From: Gongronella butleri
Taxonomy: Eukaryota; Mucoromycota; Mucoromycetes; Mucorales; Cunninghamellaceae
DNA length: 64,000 bases
Direction: 5' to 3'
NCBI GenBank assembly: GCA_025201375.1
Contig: JAIWZP010000031.1
Span: 186,001-250,000, forward strand
Every line of letters begins with the position of its first letter. Position 1 is the stretch's first letter. Under the pieces are notes generated by a model. That model worked only from the letters and a program-made list of their open reading frames with translations. It was not told where the DNA came from and searched no databases. Shown here in pieces: positions 1 through 9,353 of the stretch. A program made the translations under genes and the position numbers.

Positions 1-1
1 T

Positions 2-990
2 GAGATTGGCTCAGCTGTCAAATCCTTCAAGGTTGGTGACAAGGCCGGTTTCTCTTACCTCAAGGAGGCCTGCTTGGAGTGCGAGCAATGTGTCGCCGGT
101 GACGACTTGTACTGCCAGTCGCGTGTCTTGTAAGTTACAAAAAGGTGGACGTGGTTGCGGCTCTGCGCAACTTTTTTGTTTTTTTTTTTTTTTGCTCACT
201 GACGAGTATTTTTGTCCTTGACGCAGGTTCCCTGGCACCGACAACATGAATGGCTATGCTGACAAGGCCATCGTTGATTCCCGCTTTGCGTACCACTTGC
301 CCGAGGGCATCGATATCAAAGACATGGGTGTGCTGATGTGCGCTGGCTCGACCGTGTTCAATGCCTTGTACTCGACCAACACCAGCCCCACCCACCGTGT
401 CGCCATCATTGGTGTCGGCGGCTTGGGCCATCTTGCTCTCCAATTCGCCAACAAATGGGGCACCAGCGTCACTGCCATCTCCACCAGTGATGACAAAAAG
501 GACGAGGCCATTTCCTTTGGCGCCCACGAGTTCCTCAATTCCAAGCGCTTCGACGACGCTGAATATTTGAAAACCATCAACAAGTTCGACCTCATCATCA
601 ACACCGCGAGTGCCAATCTGCCCTATGACCAGTACATCAGCCTCCTGAAGCCGTAAGTCGACTAAGAAACAACAAACGAGGCGCGTCCTCACCTGCCACT
701 TTATTTTTTTCTGGTACATCCCTTTTAGAAAGGGTCAATTTTTGATTGTTGGCGTCCCTACCAAGCCTATCGAAGTCAATGGCCGCGCCTTTATTGGTAA
801 CGAACTTGGCATGCGTGGCTCCCTTGTTGGTGGTCGTGAGACTGTGCGCAAAATGCTTGAATTTGCCGCTCGCCACAACATCAAGCCCGCGATTGAAGAG
901 CTCCCACTCACCCTCGAGGGTCTTGAGGAGGGCATCCAGCGATGCTTGGACTACAAGCCGCGCTACCGAATCGTCCTTGTTGCCCAATAA
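2..990 (+). CDS. Zinc-dependent alcohol dehydrogenase, 5' end cut off
   Basis: Medium-chain zinc alcohol dehydrogenase, NAD(P)-dependent oxidation of alcohols or reduction of aldehydes. Exons <2-129, 227-652 and 729-990 join in frame to give the last 271 residues. The first visible exon has the structural-zinc cysteines in C-x2-C-x2-C-x7-C spacing (CLECEQC ... C). The second carries the Rossmann dinucleotide motif GVGGLGHLAL. The catalytic-zinc part lies upstream of the window. Introns are 97 and 76 bp with GTAAGT donors. AATAAA-like signals follow the stop at about 990-1000. The subfamily looks like the microbial ADH/cinnamyl-alcohol-dehydrogenase group; the substrate cannot be read from sequence. 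Confidence 0.9.
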
Positions 991-1189
991 ATAAAATAAT
1001 ACTGTAGAATGTTCGTACCATTTTCACAATACCGTATATTAGGATACGATGGTTTTTTTTTAAAGAAAAAGGCGATTGATCAAGCCTGAAAAAAAAGCTT
1101 GGCGGCGCATCATGCGGCCTACTGTAACATTATTGCTACGTATGTACCGTACAGTATGATATGATACTGTAATCCCGCAGGGATGGCGA

Positions 1190-2215
1190 CCCGAGGAAAT
1201 TTTGCTTCAGGTCAAAAAGTTCGGGTCGAAAAAATAACAAATCAGGTTTCAGGTTCAAACGTGAATCGCGATCAAGCCGCGAAGCCGGGCAACAGCCTCA
1301 TACTGTACTGTAGCCGCTTTGATGACCTGAAAAGTTCAGGTCCAACCTGAACATTACAAAATCAACCTGAATATGATACTGTATGATGATACTGTATGGC
1401 CTGAAACCGACCGAAATGCCTGAATTAAATTCAGTAAGACTTCGGTGGTTTTCAGGTCATTTCAATTCAATTCAAGTGCGATTCATTTCAGGTCGTCGGT
1501 TTTCAGGTCAATTCAGGTACAAATCGAGGTGCTGAAATCGTGAAATGACCTGAAAATTGACGACCTGAAATGGATCGCACCACCTGAAATGACCTGAAAA
1601 CAACTGACGACCTGAAATGAATTGCACCTGAAATGACCTGAAAACCGACGACCTGATTGAAATGGATCACACCTGAATTGACCTGAAAACGAACGACCTC
1701 AATGAAACGATTTTTACCTGAATAATTGGCCTGAAAACCGACGACCTGAAATGAATCGCACCTGATGAAATGACCTGAAGAAAGCCGACGACCTGAAATG
1801 AATCGCACCTGAATTGACCTGAAAACCGACGAGCGACCTGAAACGATTTGTACTTGAATAGAAGAGTTGAAATGGCCTGAATGATGCCCGACAACCTGCC
1901 TGAAATAATTTACCTGAAAGCTGATTGAAACCGACCTGCACGCTCTATCATCGTAAAAGTTCATGGGCTTTTTTCAGGTTTACGTACTGTAGGTCATTCA
2001 GGTCGTTCCTACATTATTTCAGGCTCAATTATTTCAGGCCCTTGAGCCTGAATTATGATAAAATACAGTATAAAAAATCAGATCTTCAGGTATTCAGGTT
2101 TCAGGTCTTTTTTTTTTTTTCAGGTCGGGTTTCGGTCGAATTTTCAGGCAGAATCTTTACAGTACAGTAGTATGACCTGAACTAGAATTTCTTCAGTATT
2201 TCAGGTCTTCATTTC
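1190..2215. repeat. CCTGAA/TTCAGG-rich minisatellite array
   Basis: About 1 kb made largely of degenerate copies of ACCTGAAA and its complement TTTCAGGT; by hand I count roughly 44 CCTGAA/TTCAGG hexamers where about 0.5 is expected. Between 1557 and about 1850 it resolves into about seven tandem units of roughly 40-48 bp, each starting GACCTGAAATG and ending TGACCTGAAAACCGAC. On either side the motif switches strand (TTCAGGT forms at 1200-1530 and 1970-2215). Open frames across it are low-complexity products of the repeat and are not called as genes. Confidence 0.85.
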
Positions 2216-2489
2216 AGCTCATCCGACGACCCGGGCACCATATGATACGTACGCATTTGATCGAGATCGAGACGACGACCCAAAATTTTGTCGAGACGAG
2301 ACAAGACAAGGTTCACTCCACCAGGCAAAGTTTTGAAGAAAAATGCAGACGGGTTTTGTCATGTGACATTCTCGAATCTCGCTCGAATCTCCTCGCTCGA
2401 TCTCGACCACGAGAATCTCGTCGATCGAGAAGCGAACATATGATACAGTACTGTATCTATCATACAGTATCATTTACTGTAGCTTGAGT
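2216..2489. other. Spacer rich in TCTCGATC-type words
   Basis: Noncoding stretch with many overlapping TCTCGA/TCGAGA words between 2255 and 2430, then a compound TACAGTACTGTA at 2444-2455. A similar TCTCGATC-rich patch occurs at about 57970-58040, so it is probably part of a dispersed repeat. Confidence 0.5.
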
Positions 2490-3160
2490 TTGGAAATTTT
2501 GCATCGGTCATTTCTGCAGGTTGCAGACCACCACCACGCACTCAGCGCACAAAAAGGTGCAAAACAAAAAACACAAAAAATGACAAAAAATAAAAATTCC
2601 AGATGCAATCCACTTACTTAATTTGGAAGTGTCAAACGTTAAATTTTTGCAAAAAAAAATTTTGCTCAAAGTAGGCACTTTTTCTCAGTCGATCGCCGTT
2701 CATGCGTCACACTTTGGGCTGTATTGTAAACTTGGAGCAACCTGCCATTTTGTCTGCCAATGGCAAATGGTTGGAGTTACCTGTTTCGGATGCATTGATC
2801 ACTCGGAGTTCGAAATTTCCCAAATTTGGCATTTTCTGAGTTTGAATGTGTGACCCCTGAGTGACCCCTGAATTTTTCAAAAGTGGTCGTAGCGCTTTGA
2901 GGGTTTAGGCTTTTTTGTTGCAAATTTTGCAGTGAACTCGATGCAGCGATTTTTGAGCGAGGTCGGCCAAGCAGATGGCGAGATGAATACAAAATAGTAA
3001 AAATATGATATTTTTGGTATTTTCGAGTCGAAAAAAAATCGGGCGGGCCCGTCTTGAGCAGTGGATCGTAGATTATGCCGTGGCGCATTTTTTAGTACAG
3101 TAACGGGTAAGTTGGCTGTAAAAAAATTTCTGGAGGTACTGCAGGCCGGCAAAATCTGAA
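2490..3160 (+). repeat. Dispersed repeat family A, copy 1
   Basis: About 670 bp that recurs diverged at 27665-28256 (same strand) and inverted at 57290-57960. Shared landmarks include ATTTTGCATCGGTCATTTC, GTCGATCGCCGTTCATGCGT, TGCATTGATCACTCGGAGTT and the doublet TGACCCCTGAGTGACCCCTG. No coding potential is conserved between copies. The right end carries TACAGTA at about 3092. Confidence 0.8.
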
Positions 3161-3700
3161 AACAGGCTTTTGTTGTTGGTTTTTAATTTACCGTAGGTGA
3201 ATATGTACATACAGTACGTTTTGTGCCGCGTATCATATCATCATATCATACAGTAGGTATCATACTGTATCATAGGTGCATGCGTATGATACGTATCATA
3301 CATACAGTAGCGCAATACAGTACTACAGTACTTTAGGCATCATTGAGATGATGATGATGCAGTACGGTAATAGTACGCGTCTGATTCTGTGATCTTTTCA
3401 CTGATGATACTGTATGAGAGAAAAAACACGGACAGATCAAACAACAACTACAGTATGATATATACTGTAGCTACGCTTTACAGTATCATGTGCAAAAATC
3501 CAAAACGGATGAAACCTGTGCGTATGAAATATATATTATACGGTAGGTACCGTATATCATATTTTCTATCATACTGTATCATATGCCCCAAGTTGGCATT
3601 GTCTCATTTTCAGTATAATATCATATTTCTTCCATACAAACACAATTATGAATCATTGATGCTAGTTTTATTGTATGTACAGGTCATAAAGTGCATTGAA
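3161..3700. repeat. ATGATACTGTAT-rich block
   Basis: AT-rich noncoding DNA dominated by TACTGTA/TACAGTA heptamers (about ten copies, including 3303-3309, 3316-3322 and 3324-3330), often flanked by ATCAT/ATGAT. See the finding on Tc1/mariner footprints. Confidence 0.7.
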
Positions 3701-3703
3701 TAA

Positions 3704-3733
3704 ATGAGAGGAGAGGAGAGGAGAGGAGAGGGA
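3704..3733. repeat. GAGAG pentamer microsatellite
   Basis: About five tandem GAGAG-type units in the 3' UTR of the mitochondrial polymerase gene, ending only a few bases from its stop codon at 3739. Confidence 0.8.
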
Positions 3734-3738
3734 TGAGA

Positions 3739-4584
3739 TTAAAAGTAAACTTTGTGGCCAAATAATTCGGTGACTCTGTTGCGATCGTCGCGGCCGGATG
3801 ATTTGCGCTCCGTGCGGCTGGATTGCTTGGGCTCGTCAGTGTAAACATAGTGCATGGTGGATGCGTTATCTGTGGGTATAAAGTCGTGCCAGTCGTCTGC
3901 CAATTGAGGCTCAAACCAGACATCGTCGTCGACAATGACGGTGGAAGACCGTGTGGTTTTGCCGCTGGACTTGCGCGTGGAGGATGAACCAGAGGCCGGT
4001 CGCTTGGCCTTGGTTGACGAGGATGGCGACGAAGTTGTTGTCGATGCTTTGGACTTGGACGCAGGGATGCCCGGAGCAATGTCGTCATGAGCCACGTCGT
4101 CGTCGACGATATCCATCGTTTCCAGCTGCTTTTTTTTCCTGGTGTTGGAGGTGGTGGTGGTTGCACGCGTGACGCGTCGACGTGGCGCGGCCGTGACGCG
4201 CTCTTCTGTCTCCTTGCCGCCTTGATCTGGGAAATGGACGTGTGCGCGGTAATCCTTGTACATTTGTGCACTGAGAAACGGCTCGTCCGCGAGTCGCAAT
4301 GGCTGCGGTTTGGTGGCGATGTCCAACGTGGGTTTGTCCATCGAGCTCGCAGGTGTTGCGTGCTCAGTGCCAAGCAGGCAATCGCGCGTCGGGTCCAAAT
4401 CGGGCGACGCAGCCGCAAGTTCGCGCAGTGTGTCCTGGATAGTGCACATCATGCCCTCATGAATGGGCTCTTGGTGCGAGGGCGTCGTGCAAGCCATCGT
4501 CGGCTCCTTGCGCAGCACGTGGTCAATGTCGACGGCGGAGAAAAAGGCGACACTCTGCCAAAACAAGAAAAAAAATGAGCAAGC

Positions 4585-4619
<35 letters not shown>

Positions 4620-7509
4620 TTCGAGGCTGTTTACCTGAGGAAGATTGGGGATGCCTAGCTTGTGGCTAAAGAGTGCGCGTGTCCACAGATTGGCGACCTG
4701 GAGGGCCAATGAGGCGCGGTATTGATCATGTTCGGCGACGAGATAGCGGACCTCGTCATGGACCGAGAGCATGAAGCGGGCGTCGATGGCGTAGCGGTCG
4801 ATCAGGTGGTTCATGGAGACGAGAAGAAGATGCAAATAATCGACGCCTGAGCTCTGGACGACCCAATTGATGCGTGACGTGGTGAATTGGTCCTTTGCAA
4901 AGCGCGGCTTGAGCGCGTCGGTGATGGCGCAGCCGAGGACCGGTGTGCGCGGGTCGGACGACAGCGCAATGTCCTCGAGCGCGTTAAACATGTAGCTTTC
5001 GGAGCCGCCGTGCCAAAAGAGGCGGCCAAACGGGTTGGACTTTCGATGTTCCTTTTCGCCCTTTGTGTTTGCATACAAATCGAGGGCGCGCTCCTTGGCG
5101 GTGGCAGGGTCCATGCCCTGGCTGTATTGCAGCAGCAGACTCGTCGCATACTTGACGCCTGCGCCGTAGATGCGCGCGTAATTAAAGATTTTGGCCTTGT
5201 CGCGGCTGATCCCCAGGATCGCCGCCGTGCGCGAGTGCAGATCCGTGCCATCGGCTTTGGTTCCCTGCAGCGTCATCCACCCGAGCGCCGTCGCGCCGTG
5301 AAAGCCGAATTGCGCGTCGCCAATGACGCTGCTGATCCACAGCTCCTCGGAATCCACATCGGCGCCAATGATCTTGTACCCCTGTGGCGCCTGCACCATC
5401 GACTTTAGCTCCGAGCCAATCCGGTTCTTCTTGGCATTGCTGGCCGTCAGCCACGTACGCTCCACAGCGCGCCGCGTCACCGTGCCCATCGTCACCATCT
5501 GCGGCAGAATCATCCCGTACTTTTGGTCGCTTGGCAAGTGGCTAAACGGGGGAAAAAAAAAAGAGAATTTAAAAAAAAAAGATGAAAGAAATAAAAAAGA
5601 AAAACGTACAGGTCCACGGAGCCATTGTCGTCCCAAACGACGAATTGGCCGAGAATGCGTTCGCGTGAGCTGATCCAGTACGCCGAGGTGGCATTGAGCT
5701 CGAGGGCTTCACGCGCGGCAGGGTATTCCGAAGTGAGCAAATGGTCTTCAAAGGCATCCAAGTAATTCTTGGCGAGCGGGTTGCCGCAATTGGCGTCCTC
5801 GCCGTCCTTGTGCGGCACCTTGAAATAGCAATACTGTTCATCTTGTAGCACATGCTTCGTGATGAGCCGCGCAGGCACGGCATTGATGAGGATCTTGTAG
5901 CACCAGCCGTGCTTGGCCAGGTAATGCAGCGGATGATCTTGCCATTTGAGCCGCAGCAGCAGCGGCGCGATCCGCGACCGCGTCGTGATTTTTAGTTTTG
6001 CGGATTTCGTATCATAGGCGTCCTTGTACCATTTGGGCGAGCCCTTGAGCTTGCGCTGTCGCGGATTCACGAACCAATCCAATTGGGACAGCCACGGATC
6101 CGATTGCCACTTTTCGGGGTGATCCACGAGCTCGTGCGCCTGCTCGGCCAATTGCTGTAGCTTGGCATCCAGCATGTCGTCCAATTCCTTGTGCTTGTTG
6201 GACGATTGCGCAAGGTATTGCTCCCATTTGTCTGTGACTGTCAAGAAGCTGCTGCCCATCTCGACAATGCCTGCCAACGATACGGGGTGCGGGCAATTGC
6301 GGCGGAATTTCGGCAACACCACCTGATACACTTTGTGTGTCATGAGCACGTCCTTGGCACAGTACGATAGCAAGTCGTGCCAATGCTCTTGGATCTCTGC
6401 GAGCGACCCCTGCGCAAACGACACGCGCTGCTGCTTGTCCATGTCCAGGCCGCAATGGAATTTCACCACATCTTTCAAATTGTTGTGCGAACTCACGTCG
6501 AAAAAGCTGGTCGCGTGCTCCAGATGGTCATTGGTGGGCAACAATGTCTTGGACGACGCTCCGGAAGCGTCCAATGGCAAATCGGCGCCGGCTAATTGGC
6601 GCTCCTGGCGTTTTTTGAGCATTTGATTCCAAGCGGGTCGCTGCTGCGAACACAGGCCGGCAACGGCAATATGCAAACTCATCGTGTCGAGAAATTTCAG
6701 GCCGGACGCGTCTTTTTTGTATTCGTCTGCAATGCGAGCGCGGTCGTAGCCGACATTGTGGCCGACAATGAGCTTGTCGGTGCCCATGGGGATCAATGTG
6801 GCGCGGTCCTTTTCATTTCCGCTCAGCAAATAAGGCGACAGCCACGCGTACCACGCGCTTGTAGACGCGGCGACGGCCATTGTCGGGTAATGGCCCTCGG
6901 AAACAAGGACCTCGACATCAAACACGAGCGCATCTTCTTGCGGGTGCGCCACGGCGCTCACTGTGTTGTTGTGCGTGTCGTATCGCGTCCACCCGGCCTG
7001 CTGCACCCATTGAGAAGGCATGGGCGGAAGACTGCCTTGCAATGGCTCCGCTTTTGCAAGCACGGGCGCCGCCTGTTCTTGGCCAATGCGTAGAAAATGG
7101 TCCTCAATGTCCTTGCCTAGCAAAGCAGGCACCTGTAGCTTCAATGGCGCCACCGTGTCCGACGGCTTGCCCCAAATGTCTTGGATCTGCAAGTGTTGTT
7201 GCGACAATTGCTCGCGTCGAGCGACACTGGGTTCCTTGGGCGCGTCCCCATAAGGACCAAACACCTGCGCATGCAGCTCAGGCGCAAGCAGCTGCACATT
7301 GGCCGCATTCGTCTTGACTATATATTTAAAAAGCAAAAAGAAACAGTGATAAGCACCGTGAAACACAGACAAACAATGAAAAACAAGGCCTGACCTTGTT
7401 GTCGACAGACAGCACTGTGCGAAAAGGAGCGACGGACGGCGTGAAAGGTGAGCAAATAAACGCGTGGTCGCGGTGAAAGAGGAAAAGAAGAGAAAATGAT
7501 CTTATTCAT
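3739..7509 (-). CDS. MIP1: Mitochondrial DNA polymerase gamma (MIP1 type)
   Basis: Replicates mitochondrial DNA; family-A polymerase with 3'-5' proofreading. Exons on the minus strand: 7509-7395, 7317-5610, 5541-4635, 4554-3739, giving 1181 aa (budding-yeast Mip1 is slightly longer). The start at 7509 gives an Arg/Ser-rich N-terminus ([20 protein letters not shown]) that fits a mitochondrial presequence. Exonuclease motifs: FDVEVL (about residue 172), [12 protein letters not shown], and [13 protein letters not shown]. Polymerase motifs: [11 protein letters not shown] (about 668), [15 protein letters not shown] (about 725), C SVHDEV (about 868). The last exon has the conserved [15 protein letters not shown] block, then a low-complexity Ser/Thr/Lys-rich tail. 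Intron 1 uses a GTCAGG donor; the joined frame supports it. Divergent from the gene at 8107. Confidence 0.96.
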
Positions 7510-8106
7510 AGCATAAGAGCATAGCAAATGAACAAAAAGGAAAAAAAAAAAAGAGGTGTGAAAAAAAAAAGCAAGAGAATAAAGGCGCGCAGCGCGGTGA
7601 CCAGCAAGAGGAAGAATTTGTTCGCATTTTACCATTGCCAAAAATAGAAAAGAGACGCTGGAACCCCGTTTTCCGCACCAAAGCAACGTTTTTTTGTTGC
7701 CATTGATCTCCCCCCTACAGATCGGTTGCCATGACAGCCTGATGACAACAATGGTGGCACCATCTGTTGACCATGGATCATATTTTAACGATGGATACCA
7801 ATGGAATACATGAATTGCCTCCCGTTCGTCCTTTTCATTTTGAAAATGTATTCCCGGAATTGGATCTCGGGGCGTGGCCCTTTTTGTGCGACGTCAAATA
7901 TTGTAATTCAGCCAAATTTGATTTTTGAGGGCTCGATCGTAGCGACCTTTTCCTCTTTTTTTTCTTCTTCTTTTTGATCCTTGTTTCTTTTTCTCCTATT
8001 TTAACCCTGTTTCATGGCATAATCGTCTGACCGACCCTCCCTCTCCTTTCATTCCTTTTGTTTTCCTCCTCTCGTTACTTTTTCGCTCATTTGTCACCGA
8101 CTCTCG
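7510..8106. promoter_or_regulatory. Divergent promoter region, MIP1 / DUF1647-like gene
   Basis: 598 bp between two start codons on opposite strands. It holds a short open frame, 7773-7928 (51 codons), whose ATG sits in the strong context ACCATGG and could act as an upstream ORF if the rightward transcript starts before it. T/C-rich DNA precedes the rightward start at 8107. No clear TATA box was identified. Confidence 0.45.
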
Positions 8107-9353
8107 ATGCAATTTCTGCTAAAGAGACCCCTGTATTTGCCACTGGTGGGCCTTTTACTATGCCTTGTCTATATTGCCTTGTCCATCCGATCGCCCGAGC
8201 CCACAACCGACTTGCAGGTCCAACCTTCCATAGGTAAGAGTGGTCATTGGACGGGCACGGAGTGCCATTGACGCGCTTTTTACCGGGAAAAAAAGGAATT
8301 GACTCGTTTTTTTTCGAATTTTAGACGACGTGTGCTCGATCAATGAGGATCTGACGCAGGAATGCGTGCATGTTGATTTGCACGACGTGGATGCGGACGA
8401 TGCCGAGCCATTGACCGAGCCGCCCGCGCCTGCGGTGCCTGTGCCCAAGGCTGCAGCACCTTTACCCGTCACGTTTGTCACTGCGGCGAGCTCCAACCAC
8501 TTTTGCGCGCTCGAAGCGATGCTGTACATATTCCAGGAACTCAAGACGCAGGTGTCTGTGGCGTTTCCTCGGCTGGTCGTGTACAATTTGGGCCTCAATG
8601 CACATCAGGAGCGCGTTTTGGCGAATTTGCACCGCCATGGCTATTTCGATGAGCTTGCCACCCTCGATTATAAGCGATATCCCGACTTTTGGGATGTGCG
8701 CAAGAATCGTGGCGAGTATGCATGGAAGCCTGGCGCCGTCAAGGAAGTGCAACAGAAATACGGCGGGATCATCATCTGGCTCGACACGGGCGATGTGCCC
8801 AACGCGCTCTTCATCGAAAACATGCCGACCTTTATCCGCGAACACGGGTTTTGGTCGCCGCGCAGCACGGGCTTCATGGGCGCCAAATTCAACCATATTG
8901 GCCTCTTTCGCTATTTCCACGCGAGCCGCAAACAATACGCGTCGCTCGAGAATTGCAATGGCGCTGCCCTCGGCTTTGACGCCGACAACCCAGACATTGT
9001 CGACACCCTGATCGACCCTTGGTACAATTGCGCGCTCCACAAGGACTGCATCGCGCCAAAGGGCTCCTCACGCCAGAATCATCGCCAGGACCAGACCGCC
9101 ATCTCGTTCTTGGCATTGCGCGCCGGCTACCGCTGCGTTGAATACCCAGAATTCCACGGTCTTACCATCCATCAGGACGAACTCTGCAATGACCGCCTCG
9201 CTCTCCTCCATCGCAATGGCAAATTGCTCACACCCTCCTCCTACGTCCCCAGTAAGACCCGCAAAAAAACGCGCCCTTTCTTCCAAAGAGAATGCCATTG
9301 ATGACTCAATTCTCGTTTTTTATTTTTTTGTAGACACGGTGCACAACATTTGA
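8107..9353 (+). CDS. Type II membrane glycosyltransferase-like protein (DUF1647-like)
   Basis: Exons 8107-8233, 8325-9251, 9334-9353 give 357 aa. The N-terminus is a short basic stretch followed by one hydrophobic segment (about residues 8-27, LYLPLVGLLLCLVYIALS), so a type II signal anchor with a lumenal catalytic domain, probably Golgi, is expected. The lumenal part reads SNHFCALEAMLYIFQEL, VVYNLGL, YAWKPGAV, YGGIIIWLDTGD and FHGLTIHQDE, which resembles the DUF1647 glycosyltransferase-like family. LDTGD may be the metal/nucleotide-sugar site. The last exon codes only for the C-terminal residues TVHNI. The substrate is unknown; assignment rests on recalled motif order and was not searched. 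Confidence 0.8.

Noticed and set aside
1503..1964. 153-codon minus-strand frame over the CCTGAA array
   Set aside because: Its product is a translation of the repeat itself (recurring SGR/FQV words) and appears in all three frames; nothing indicates a gene.
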